A stretch of DNA of 64,000 nucleotides, taken from assembly GCF_004337985.1 (NCBI RefSeq), contig NC_043744.1, positions 684,730 through 748,729 of the forward strand, written 5' to 3'. Shown here piece by piece: positions 10,146 to 20,713 of this stretch (position 1 is the first letter of the stretch; each line of letters starts with the position of its first letter). The DNA comes from Pyricularia pennisetigena. Lineage: Eukaryota > Ascomycota > Sordariomycetes > Magnaporthales > Pyriculariaceae. A program made the position numbers and the translations under genes. Below the pieces are notes generated by a model. The model was not told the origin of the DNA. It did not search any database and was given only the letters and a program-made list of their open reading frames with translations.

Positions 10146-11261
10146 TTAGCTGTGAACAATCATCGTCTTTGGGATGGGGCGAGATTGTGCACACAAGTTC
10201 TGAAGCAGTTGATCGGCAGCCTCGGTCTCCTTTGACCTGGCCTCACTGGTTTCATCGTCAGGTACAGGCGGCTCAAACAACTTGAGCCGACCCTCCGAGA
10301 TGACAAATCCACCACAAGCCACCTTTATAAGCAGCACGGCAGGGTGATCCATGTCGAGAGCAAGGTGAGCTTGTAGATAGCTTTTCAACGCTACGGTAAA
10401 AGGTCGCTCTTGCTTCGTGCGTTGAACCTGTTTCCGCCCCTCATCCATAAACCGGCGTAGGTCTGAGGCGGGAACTATCACATCAATCGACTTGAGCCCA
10501 ATCGTGGATTTTTCCGTCGTAGCGGGCAATCGGAAGCCCAACGTCAAAACAAGATCTTTGGAAAGCATGGCCGAAGGAGACGAGCTCTGCAAGCCGACGT
10601 GATCCGCCCAGTTTTCCCACGCCTCGACAATATTGCTTCCCCGAAGTGCAAGAGGGCTGATACGGCAGTCGAATTCCTTTTCTAGAAATTCAATCACAGC
10701 AAGCCGCAGTGCCGGCGGCATGCGGATGAGAAGTAGGGGCAGCTGCGCCGAAGCTAACGACAGTGGATTGACGCCCTCTTCCCCAGGAAGGAGTAGGGCG
10801 TGACACTCGGCAGCCTCGTACTGCAGCGTCAACAAGAGGCCGTTGTTTCCCTCAAACACCTCAACCCACATCATTGTGACGAGCACGAGGGAGCCGTATC
10901 GCTGATCGTCTGAGGCATTCTCGGCGGGGAGGCGTACCTGAACGCCGCGCACGACGTCCCCGACGAGTGCATCGCGTAGGCCGTGAGAGAGGCGGGAGAG
11001 GCGGGCAGTGGTGAGGGGCTCATTGCCCATGTGAAGGGGCGAGACGCGGTAGGTATAGAAGGTCGTGTTATATAGTGGGAGGGACGGGCGGTCGGTCTCG
11101 GTTAAGTTTGATGAGTCGTGGTCTTCGTCTCTCATGAGGGAATCGTGTTGCTTGTTTGTTGGAAGCGGGGCGGCGAGGGGCGAGGGTTGCTGAGGAGCAG
11201 ACGCAGCGGGGTTGGAGAGTTGGCTATGACGCGCCCTGGCGCGCAGAGGAGGTCGGGGCAT
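10146..11261 (-). CDS. Kinetochore Sim4/CCAN subunit Fta1-like (CENP-L)
   Basis: Single-exon 371-residue protein. After a basic Pro/Ala/Gln-rich N-terminus it has LYNTTFYTYRVSPLHMG and LRDALVGDVVRGVQV, which I recognise from the fungal Fta1/CENP-L family (inner-kinetochore Sim4/COMA network). The central and C-terminal parts contain alternating hydrophobic strands (TLGFRLPA, SIDVIVPASDLRRF, VALLKS-type helix). Start chosen at 11259-11261 (MPRPPLRARARHSQL) because the open frame further upstream lacks a typical start context and is AT-rich. No signal peptide or membrane segment is present, consistent with a nuclear protein. Assignment is from remembered motifs only; a profile search would settle it. 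Confidence 0.62.
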   Translation of the reverse strand: MPRPPLRARARHSQLSNPAASAPQQPSPLAAPLPTNKQHDSLMRDEDHDSSNLTETDRPSLPLYNTTFYTYRVSPLHMGNEPLTTARLSRLSHGLRDALVGDVVRGVQVRLPAENASDDQRYGSLVLVTMMWVEVFEGNNGLLLTLQYEAAECHALLLPGEEGVNPLSLASAQLPLLLIRMPPALRLAVIEFLEKEFDCRISPLALRGSNIVEAWENWADHVGLQSSSPSAMLSKDLVLTLGFRLPATTEKSTIGLKSIDVIVPASDLRRFMDEGRKQVQRTKQERPFTVALKSYLQAHLALDMDHPAVLLIKVACGGFVISEGRLKLFEPPVPDDETSEARSKETEAADQLLQNLCAQSRPIPKTMIVHS

Positions 11262-11675
11262 GCTGTGACAAGTTTGTGAGAACTGAGAGGACGGAAGCCG
11301 GTGGAAAGACCACTTGATAAATAGCGCGCGTAAGTTACCGGGTAGTATTAGCTGGAAATCAAATTTGTATGACCGTGGGCTGTACTTCTTTTCTTTCTCT
11401 CTTTTGGTTTGCGTGGCGTACGTGTCTTGCTTCCCATTGTTCGAATAGAGAAACTTCCAGGTGGGAAGACAGGGAAGGAGTAACAAACGCGTGCACACGT
11501 GACGTGAATTTCGCGGGCTGAAATTCGAATTTCAACGCGGGGAATCTGTCGTTCCTTAATGCATTAGACGAATCAAGCAAGTTGACGCAAGGTACCTTGG
11601 TAATTGTAGGCTTAATAGCTTAATAGGTAAAGTATATTAACATACGTAATCAAGCCAGGTTTCATCTACGATATA
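11262..11675. other. Intergenic, no gene seen
   Basis: About 0.4 kb between the start of the kinetochore gene and the stop of the MFS gene; AT-rich near 11600-11680. Confidence 0.6.
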
Positions 11676-13252
11676 TTATGCTTTGCGGAGCAGCCTAGGC
11701 CCGACTCTAGCCACGCGCATTGCGTAAAACAACAATGCAGTGCACGTGAGCGTGAAGGCGGCAAACAACTGCAAGCCCAACCAGTTAGAACCTTGTCCCG
11801 ACTTCAATATGGCACCGGCGAGCGGAGGCCCACAGAGCGATCCGACAGCATTGATGAGGTTTGAGGTGCCCATTCGTGCCCCTAGAAAGCCAAGATCCTT
11901 GGTGACTGATGCCAACACTACAGCCGGGAGGCTTACGATGCCCCCAGTGCTGAAGCCATACAAGATTGCAAACAAGACTAAATTTTCAAACGAAATTTTC
12001 AGTCAGTAAACCCGGTTTGTGTGTCTGTCTGACTTTTTCTGTGTTGTCTTGATGAAAAATCACCTAATAGCACAGGAGCAGAAAAAAAAAAAAAAAAAAA
12101 AAAAGCAAGTAAAACTCCCTTACCATTTCCAGCCAGGTCGTTAACCGCAACCCAACAAAACGTGACCAACGCTGCCATGCCGGCGACCCAGATCATTGTA
12201 TTTATGGGTCCAATATACGGCACCACAAGGCTAGGCGCGAGACGTCCCAAGATGGACGCCCCGTTCAGTACTGCCACCAGGTTCCGCGCTAGGCCCTCGC
12301 TGTGCTCCAACCCGTGGCTGAGAGCGTACTGCTGTAGATAGAAGACGGGCACAAAGAAACCGAAATTGGAGCAAAAAAGGGCTGCACAGTACAGCAGGTA
12401 GGGCGTTTCGTGGAACGAAGCCGGGTCAAACAAGGACCGCACCTGGCGAGGCTTGACGCGAGTGCGCATGACGATAACGGCGGTGCCTAGGGTACCCAGT
12501 GATATGAAACCTAGCACACGGTTGGTCCAGCCGAAGCCGATGCGGCTGAGTAGGGCTGTGAAAAGGAGCGGATACACCACACCGCCGAGGCTGCTCCCGG
12601 TCACGGCAATCCCGATGACCAATGCTCGCTTGGATGGGCCAAAGTACTGCGGCAGAAGGGCGAGCGAGGGGACGACGAGACAACCGGCACCCATGCCAAT
12701 ACAAAAGCCTTGGCCTAGAAGCATGTGCCAGTACTCGGTGCCAAGGCTCGTCATCATGAAGCCGACGACAACTAGGAAGGCTCCCATAGTTATGACGATT
12801 CGGAAGTAGCCGGCGTCAAACAAAGGCCCGGCGATGCAACCGACAGCGAGGAGCAGAAAGCCTTGTATAGATCCGATCCATGAGATGTTGGATGGCGATT
12901 GACTGCTGAGCAGATTCTGAGAGTAATAGCTCTGGTAGACTCCAAAGGAGTTGACGATTGCCCTTTGGTATTTTCGTCAGCGAGTAGGCTTTATTCAAAG
13001 AAGCCGGGAAACTAACCATGAGTTGAAGAAGAGGAGGAAGCCGCCTAAAACTTGAAGCCAGGCCCGGAGACCACCATTGGGGAGTTCATCAGGCTGCGGT
13101 CCCAGGACAGCCTCTTCTCCTCCCGTCGTGGTCGGAACCTTTTGTAGGTTCAAATTTATCGTCGTCTTCTCCGCCGTCTCCTCTATATCTGTGGCTGAGG
13201 AGACCTCCTGACTTAACCTCCCCACAGCTTCGTTGTCCGAGGCCCGTGCCAT
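11676..13252 (-). CDS. MFS monocarboxylate-type (MCT) transporter
   Basis: Twelve-segment major facilitator of the monocarboxylate porter type, plasma membrane. Exons (minus) 13252-13017, 12962-12124 and 11977-11676 give 458 residues. The N-terminal cytosolic tail (about 55 residues) ends in the family motif DELPNGGLRAWLQVLGGF. TM1-2 read VNSFGVYQSYY and WIGSIQGFLLL; then GQGFCIGMGAGCLVVPSLALLPQYF (TM4 region) and RALVIGIAVTGSSLGGVVYPL. The C-terminal half has YCAALFCSNFGFFVPVFYLQQYA and the last exon supplies FAILYGFSTGGIVSLP. Intron 1 uses an AAAG acceptor with a CTGAC branch; intron 2 (146 nt) carries a 23-nt T run on the sense strand 19 nt after its donor. Substrate cannot be told from sequence. 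Confidence 0.87.
12082..12104 (+). repeat. A23 homopolymer in MFS intron (T on sense strand)
   Basis: Uninterrupted run inside intron 2 of the minus-strand transporter; on the transcript it is a U23 starting 19 nt after the 5' splice site. Confidence 0.95.
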
Positions 13253-14146
13253 TTCAGTTCAACCGTTTTAGAGCCAACAGTTCCTCCCTCTTTTCTTTCT
13301 GCCCTTCTCTAGGTTGTATACTCCCTAGTATTTCTGTCCTCGCAGTCCCCGAAGCTCTCGCCGTCACTCGACACGCCGCCAATGCTTTGTGAAATAATAT
13401 ATGAGTGTAGTTTTGTTTTTTTCAAGAATTGTCTTCCAGCGCAAGCAATCACTGTCAAGAATCCCTGCTTCGATGTTACCACAGTTGGAAACCATGCGCA
13501 TTTATACATACATATCATGGTCAAGAGGATCAAAATTCCACCAGACGGATCCTGCCTAGACCTAGATGGGCCAGACCATGACCCCCAGGAACAGTGGTTC
13601 CGACAGCGGGGCTGCCACCCCTGATGGATGGGTCGGCAGCATCGTTGATTGATTGATGGGGCAGCCGATTCTCGGCCGACTCGACTGTACTTAAAAAGTA
13701 CTCGGTCCACCTTTCTACCCATGGGTGAGTGGTAAATGCCGACCTCTACCCGACTTAGGCAAAGAGAGAAGGTACGCGCGTGGCCTTCTATCCGCAGCGT
13801 CAGAGCTGCAGGTGCGTCGGCGGGCGTATGTTCATCCGCGCGGTTGTTTGCTCTCTACTTCTCTTTTTTGTACTCCCTCATTTTGCGTGGTCGGTCACCA
13901 TAAGCCTCTTCGTCTTTGGTTTTAGGAGCTTGCCCCTCATCTACCATGAGCTCTGGAGAGATTTCATCAGAAAAGATGATACAATTTGATGAATTTCCTG
14001 GTCAGAGGACGGCTCTAATCATGTTTCTACGCAAAACTACTGCGCACAAACCACAGCGAAGGAGAATACACAAATACTTGGTCATCAATCGTCTCATTAA
14101 AGTCACCTAGATGTCTGCGTTGTTTGTTCGCAGAATCTAATCTAAT
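13253..14146. other. Intergenic, no gene seen
   Basis: About 0.9 kb. The ORFs present have no recognisable features. Contains a TCTAATCTAATCTAG repeat just before the aminopeptidase stop (about 14134-14149). Confidence 0.55.
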
Positions 14147-15856
14147 CTAGATATCGTGTCCGCATCCGACGTGCGACTCACCGGCCGCCCTGATCTCGTC
14201 CATGCCCGCGACGTTGGGCCAGCCGGACATCAAGCTCCTGGCGCGGATGGCGGCGAGCCCGGACTCCTGGACGGGAACCTTGGGAATCAGCGAGGTGCCG
14301 TTAAGAGAAAGCACAGTCAGCTGATGAGCGGCGGCCCTCGCGTTGAGGAGCAGCAGCTCGGGCTGGATGTTGGTGATGTTGTCACAGGCCTGGTGGTAGC
14401 ACGGATCCTCCTCGGGCAAAATGCCCGTCTGAAGGAACCCGAAGGGCTTGTTGAGGATGGACCAGAACGAGGCGTAGTCGCTGCCGTTGGTCAGGACGCG
14501 CGGCGTGACAACGACATCCTGGGCGGCAAAGTGGTCAAGGTAGGTCTGCTGGATGACTTCGGAGCCTAAAAGGAAGCAAAGGAAGGAAATTGTTAGCCTC
14601 GGATCCAAAGAAGAATGAATCGATCTGAATCCGGTGTCGTCATCAATGCACTAACCCTTGGGGGCAACGCTGCCATATTCACGGCCGTCGTTATCGGACA
14701 CGCCGATGCGGCCGCGTGCCTGCATGTCAAAGTTGAGATATGCGAGGATTTGGTTGATCTCGGGCGCCGAAAGGTTGTTGCAGTAGTACTTGGAGCCCAA
14801 CAGGCCGTTCTCCTCAGCAGCCCACCAGGCGAACCGGACGCGGTTTCGGGTGCGGTACTTGGTGAAGGCGTGGAAGAGCTCGATCAAAAGGGACGATCCC
14901 GAAGCTGTGGTTGACGAGACTCCATGTCAGCAAGATTAATGAATAAAGCAACTCATCGCAAAAAAAAAAAGAAAAAAAAAAAAAAACGGCTGTGCAAGCT
15001 TACCATCGTCATTGATACCTGGACCGGCTTGGACGCTGTCGTGGTGAGCGCCGAGCACAATGGTGTTGTCCGGATCGCCATCCTCCGTCTCGACAAAAAT
15101 GTTGTACGTCTTGCGCTCCTCGACGACCTGAGTCTGCTGGAAGAAGGCAGTGATGGTCTCGCCGGCGGCGATTCTCTCCTTAGCCGCGAGCCCATCGACA
15201 CGGTTGATCAAAGCCGCCGGTACGAACTCATCCGACGGGCTACCGAGCGATCCGGCAGTGACCTGTGTTGTCACGTCGCTGTACACAAGGACTCCGATGG
15301 CGCCGTTCTTAGCAGCGGGGAGCACGCGGCCGGCCAGGGTGCCGCCAGTCGGGCAGCGGAAACGGTCCACCAGGACAATCTTGCCCGACACGTCCAGGCC
15401 GGCATAGTTGGCCGGGTCGCATCCAGCAGCGCCTTCGGGGCCAACGACGATCTCGGCCTCGATGCCTTCGGCACTGGTCGAGGGGGAGTAGGTCAGGCCG
15501 TGAGCGGGGCCGACATATTCGCCGTTGAACTTGACGGACAGAGACTGGACCTGAGCGAACTGGGCACCAAACTCCTGCTTCCAGGCCCGGGTCCCGGGCA
15601 CACCCGAGACGCGGTCGAAGATGTAGTCGACGGTGGCCGCGTTTCCGGGCAGGCCAAAGGCGCGGTTGCCGCCGTTGGCATAGGCAAGATCGTTCAACAC
15701 CTGCAGATTCTTCATCAGGTTCTCGACGGTGATGTCGGCCTGGAGCTTGGCCGAGTCGATCTTTGGCTTGCAGACTTTCTGCGAGCTGGCGACGCCTGCC
15801 ACGGAGAGCAGGACAGTGGCAGCCTTGGCCGCGGTGATCTGGTCGAGTACCCTCAT
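14147..15856 (-). CDS. Secreted/vacuolar M28 aminopeptidase with PA domain
   Basis: Zinc aminopeptidase of the aminopeptidase Y (M28) family, releasing N-terminal residues from peptides. Exons (minus) 15856-15004, 14904-14656 and 14565-14147 give 506 residues. A signal peptide (MRVLDQITAAKAATVLLSVAGVASS) is followed by the catalytic N-part, an inserted protease-associated domain (CDPANYAGLDVSGKIVLVDR), and the zinc centre: His in VLGAHHDSV, Asp in INDDG, the general base and ligand in WWAAEENGLLGS, Asp in LNFDM. The final exon supplies the C-terminal half with NGSDYASF. Start set at MRVL because the longer frame upstream adds a non-signal, Pro/Ser-rich lead. Intron 1 contains an 11+15 nt A tract (T on the sense strand) beginning 17 nt after the donor. 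Confidence 0.9.
14960..14986 (+). repeat. A11-G-A15 tract in aminopeptidase intron (T on sense strand)
   Basis: Two A runs split by one G inside intron 1 of the minus-strand aminopeptidase gene. Confidence 0.95.
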
Positions 15857-16814
15857 TGTCACGGGAAGTGAATTTGACAAGGTGCCTGGGATAGCCTCAA
15901 GTGGAGGGATGCGAGATGGACGGGCCGCTGGAGGAGAGGACGGGGAAGAGGCATTCAAGTGGTCAACAACGGGGGGGCGGGTGGCATTGAGATAAATAAT
16001 ACACTTTCGTAGGGTACTTGGTACTCTGTTTTCCTGTGGTTTGCCCCTCTCATTTTCCCGACATGCTATCCCAGTGGCCCGCGTCACCCCAAGAAAGAAA
16101 AGCCCACCATCAATTTTCGTTATCGAAGTCGCCCCAGGCTTGACCGACAGGCCCCAGGGCGACTTTTGGCGCCGAGAGCGCGGATCCTACGTTCGTAAGA
16201 GGAAGGTGAAGTGACGGGGAGGTTGGGGTTTTTTGGAGATGCCAAGATGCCAAGAGGTACGCCTGGCTGCAATAGGATGCTGCTCAAGAAACTGATGCAA
16301 CGCTAATTCGGGGCATGGCAAAAAAAATTTTCTGTCGTTCGACTTTATGACTCTGTAGTAAACGGCTTGACCGGTAAAGATGATGCCTTTCCTTTCTTGC
16401 TGATTTACCCGATCCCGGCGAAACGAGCTGTAGGCGCGCATTCTAGTCCAGTGCTACAACAACAACACCAACAAACACTATCTACACGAACCTTGGCGTG
16501 CTTATGCCCCGCATAGTCCCCTTGCCCGCAATATACAGTAATGGTAATTGATGTTTGGCGGTTCTAGTAGCGTACCTGCTGGTCGTTCTCGTATCTTCAT
16601 CATCTCTATATCTCTCGCTATTTCGTCATCTGACAAAAGCCCTACCACATCCCGATATCAACTGCTCGACGTTGAAGATGAATCTGACCAACGCCTGCAG
16701 CCCATATCCCAACCGATCTGTGCTCGCCCAGGTGACGGGGCCGTTCTCAGCCCAGGGAAACGTTGCATGACGCGCTGCGACCTGCTCCGCCGAGCCGACA
16801 TTCCAACCTCGGCG
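15857..16814. other. Intergenic, aminopeptidase promoter side
   Basis: About 0.95 kb upstream of the aminopeptidase and downstream of the ORF remnant. No supported coding sequence. Confidence 0.55.
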
Positions 16815-17150
16815 CTACGACTGCCTCTTGCCGGTCGAAAGATCCTCGGTCAGCTGCCGGAGGAGCCTGACGAGCGGCGTGGTGCTGGGGGCTCTGCAGT
16901 GGAGATTGTTGTTCAGGAGATAGTTTTCCAGCACGTCGAATCCGCGCACCACATCTCTGGAAACCCAAATTTCCGGCCCGTCATCGTGATTCGGGTCTAT
17001 CTCGAGCACGATGGTCGAGTTCGTCGCTTCGTCGATGTACCTCCCCGCATACTCCGCTGCCGTCTTGTAGTTGGACATGTAACCGCCCTTGGTGACAGGC
17101 AAAGGCGATCATGTCGTCTGAGGACGAGTACAGTCCACCAGCTCCATAGA
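16815..17150 (-). pseudogene. Unidentified coding remnant with frame break
   Basis: On the minus strand an 89-residue stretch from YMSNYKTAAEYAGRYIDEA to a stop at 16815 has protein-like composition (strand-helix pattern, STIVLEIDP, PEIWVSRDVVRGFDVLENYL). Just upstream, a different frame reads GAGGLYSSSDDMIAFACH, which also looks coding, but the two are offset by one base near 17085 and no splice pair bridges them. No start codon with signal peptide was found upstream. I do not recognise the family; a distant likeness to secreted ADP-ribosyltransferase-like proteins was considered and not supported. Best described as a broken or partial gene. Confidence 0.4.
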
Positions 17151-18002
17151 CCTGTTAGTCTGATTAAGCTAGAAAGCATAGGTGAGTAGAAATATGGAGG
17201 GTAAATCAGCGAGCGAAGGGCATGAAAACATAAGCAAATAACAACGTGTAGAGCATCGGTAGCTAGCCCAGATTTCGTGCCACAGGACTGGCCAGTTTAC
17301 AAGCTCAATTTTGAAGGCTCGGCCGTTGAACTGATGACAAAGGACAGGGACAGGCCGTGGCGGTTTGGTAGATTCCATTCAAGTCCGAATGGCCAATCAG
17401 CTGGAGTTGATTGATGTTGTCCACGATCTTATTCCGGGATCCTGAGGATCGGTGACTGCAGATAGCTTAGCTTATGCCAAGCAATCCAACAACTCATGGG
17501 GTATTGCGGCGCCTTAACAAAGATTCAGTAGATTTGAATCATTGTATGCTAACATGTCTCCTTCAAATTGAAGTGAGGTGGGGTGTGAATAGAGATCATC
17601 CAAACTTTGTTCATCTTTGAGAAGGAAAATGAGATCAGAGAAGCAGACTTTTTCTGACGAATTTTGTGTAGAGCTTCCATGCCGTGCTTAAACCGACAGA
17701 CATAATGCGGGGGGATTACACGGGGGGGAGGGGGGTTACATTTACGAACTGGCACTCTGTCAACAAAGCCATTCTGACTCACAACCAAGGGCGTAGAGAT
17801 GCAATTATAACCGTGCATTGATTCCATCTGGTGTATAAACTATAAATCCGCCGGTTCGTATCATCCAAACTTTCCCCATTTCTTGCCAACATCTTATGCA
17901 AGTTCGCCTAGATTACTGGGAATTGTCAGCAAGGAAATACGACAGGGAGCCCACTCAGCTCCCCAAAATAAATAAATAAAGAAGAATAAGAATAAAATCA
18001 AA
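17151..18002. other. Intergenic, no gene seen
   Basis: About 0.85 kb before the GNAT gene, moderately AT-rich, with G runs near 17709-17735. No supported feature. Confidence 0.55.
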
Positions 18003-18770
18003 ATGCCAATCAACTACCGCCCCGCCACGACAGCCGACGTCACCGCCATCGCTCGCGTTGGCAGCGCGGCCTTCGACCCAGCCACCGATCCAATGATGCG
18101 CCGCGTCTTCCCACCGCACCTGCAACAGCCGGGTGTCGACGCGCAAGTGCCATGGCGCGCGTGGCGCAAAACATGCCGGCTGCAAGATGATCCCAACTCG
18201 GTCATCATCGTCGCCGTGGACGAGGAGCTGGACGAGGTGGTTGGCTACGCCTGGTGGGTCGCTGCCCCCAAGCCGGACCAGGAACCGTTTGTCCCTCCCA
18301 AGGAACCCAAGTTTTCCGGGGTCGACCCACAAGCTAGGGAGGAGGTGCTTCTTGCCATCGAGTCCGCGATTGATTTTATCTTTGGGAAGAGCCATGACCA
18401 CTACGGTATGTATGCGTAATAATTGTTTCGGATCTTGGTCTTCGATACTGATGCGACTTGTTCTCCCCTTCTTGCTCTTGCTCGCTTAGAGCTCTCTATT
18501 CTAGCTGTCCACCCAAAGCACGGCCGCAAAGGAATAGGGAGGAATCTCGTGCAGTGGGGCTTGGACAGAGCAAGGGGTGAGAAGAAAGACGCCTATTTGA
18601 TAGCAACTCCCATGGGGAGGCCACTATACGAACGACTAGGGTTTGTGGATATTGGCGAGGTCTCCTTCTTGGGATTCAAATTCACCTCTATGATTGTCAA
18701 GAATAACCCGAATACCAGGCTCGAGGATGGACGGGTTGTACATGTGAATGAGGCCAAAGGAACTGCTTGA
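18003..18770 (+). CDS. GNAT-family N-acetyltransferase
   Basis: Acetyl-CoA-dependent N-acetyltransferase (GCN5-related), substrate unknown. Exons 18003-18405 and 18490-18770 give 227 residues; the intron has a GTATGT donor and TAG acceptor, joining ..SHDHYE to LSILAVHPKHGRKGIG. N-terminal helix-strand IRPATTADV-type opening (NYRPATTADVTAIARVGSAAF) is typical of fungal members. Motif A (LAVHPKHGRKGIGRNLVQWGL) is the acetyl-CoA pyrophosphate loop; the usual Gln/Arg at the first position of Q/R-x-x-G-x-G is Gly here. Motif B is PLYERLGFVDIGEV. No targeting signal, so probably cytosolic. Confidence 0.85.
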
Positions 18771-20466
18771 GGATACACTTGAGCCCCCGAGTACCTCGAG
18801 TATAGATATGCATTCGTGGAGCTTATGTGACTACTTACCTAGGTAGCATCTTTCCTGATGGCTCCTTCTGTCATGGCATCTCTCGTTAGGAAGTAGCATA
18901 TTATGTACCAGACGGCTCGCTCTCGAAACCTTTATCTATTTAGGCTTTTTCAGTGAACTTGGCGAGTGGTCATAACTAGTACTCCCATATGAACCAGTGA
19001 GATCATATAAAACCAATGAAATTTTGAATTCAACAGATAGTCAACATAACCGGGTTCCATTATTTGAAAAATGAGCAAACAGAGAGAAAAACATGATTCT
19101 GTCGCAATAAGACATGAGAAAAAGAAAAAAAAAAAAAGTCCAAGATCCTATCATTGTGTCACAAGACCAGGAGGAGATGAATTCAAAGGGGCAAAGAAAG
19201 GCCGCAATAACGACCAGTTCAACCGAGATGGAAGCACCGATATTGGATCTGCTCCAGTGACGTCTTCCTATACGGATATCGCGAGTAACTAAGCCTGGAC
19301 TCGTGACAGGTTAAGTGGGGATTATGGATAACCCGATAGAATTGGAAGACTAAACCTGTGCCCCGATTCGGCGTCATTCATACTTGGGAAGAAGAATGAC
19401 TCGAATAGAGGAAAGAAAAAAAAGAACAGCAAGGCTAGTGACAAGCATCGGCCCGTATAGTCCGCATAAAGCAATCATAAAACTTTGTGTAAATGTTGCC
19501 GGGTTACCCCTGGAGCCTTTGGGGAATCAAAACCAGTTCCTGACCGGCAGTTCCATATTCTGACAGCCAAAAAAAGAGTTGGCGCCAAGAGGTTTCTATT
19601 CATAGACATGCGACGACATGAACACCAAGTCAAGTCCGTATTTTAACTACCTAGTCTTGATTGTTTCAGATCCGCACAGGCCATAGAAATCTCCAACCGC
19701 TTAATTGTCCCTGACACCTGTTGTTAATGAGATCTTGCAAATTGAAATCTTGAATATTTGTTACAATCACCACCAAGCACTGACTGATGAGGATATATCA
19801 AATGTGCAACTATGATGTCCCGACAAGTGTGGGATCAGAGAAGAGGTGTTCTAAAAGACATGTGAATTAAAAGCCCCCGATCGGCATCGTATTTACGCCA
19901 TGCATACACACGGGGATGTGTTTGGCTATAAATTTTGACAGTATGCTCCTATGATCAGTCCCGCTAGCTATAATCGTCAGGGGATTACTAATTTCAACAT
20001 ATTCGAATATCTCCAAATAGCAACAAGAGGTCGTATATACTGTACTTACTGTGCCTGTGTAAATCAGGCTGCCTTGAAAGAAGACTGGAAATCATTAGTA
20101 AAGTAGCCGAGCACTATGCCACGCGGCCAATTTTTATCCTTGTCCCCTGTGTACGTCAATTTCGTACGCTTTAACAATCCAATGCTGGGTGTCCCTGCCG
20201 CATTTACTCGAGATCTCTTGACCCTTTGTTAGATCATCGTCTACTATGACTAGCCCATTGATACAAGGAACAAATCAAACAGCAAAGTGCGTACGCCGGT
20301 CGATCATTGGGGCACGTACGACTCGGACTCGGCTCAGCATTTACTGTGTGCAATACCGCCAGGCGCATTCCTGCATCGATGTTGCCTGCTGACACATCTT
20401 AAATTTAGCTCAACCATGATGTCGACCGGAGCTGGCCGCTTTTTGTAAAAAGAATCCTGAACTGGG
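18771..20466. other. Intergenic, 1.7 kb without a gene
   Basis: AT-rich stretch with no credible ORF. A short A13 run lies near 19124-19137. It contains the distal upstream region of the secreted repeat protein. Confidence 0.55.
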
Positions 20467-20640
20467 TATAAAGGAAGCATTTCCCATCCCCCAAGTCAAA
20501 GGATAATTCTTTTTCTCCCCATCCGGCTTCGGAGTCATTGAATCTTACACTCTTTTATCTTTTCCTTTTTTTCTTTTGCCTTTTTGTTAATTTCCTTTGT
20601 CAATTGCCTATTTTGTGGTTTTTGGACCACAAATTCTCTC
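20467..20640 (+). promoter_or_regulatory. TATA box and CT-rich leader of the secreted repeat protein
   Basis: TATAAA at 20467-20472, followed by a long pyrimidine-rich block (about 20505-20610), 247 bp before the ATG at 20714. TATA plus a CT-rich block before the start is typical of strongly expressed fungal genes. Confidence 0.55.
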
Positions 20641-20713
20641 TTTAGGTTCTTGGCTTTCTAGTTCATAATTTAAAAAGATCTAGTGGCATTGTTTTTGTTT
20701 CAGTCAATTCATA

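Noticed and set aside
13309..13722. 137-residue minus-strand ORF upstream of the MFS gene
   Set aside because: No recognisable motif and biased composition; no supporting promoter or splice signals. Treated as chance.
16815..17150. Possible secreted ADP-ribosyltransferase-like fragment
   Set aside because: Only a vague resemblance in one strand region; no R/STS/E-x-E motif set is visible, so no toxin call is made.
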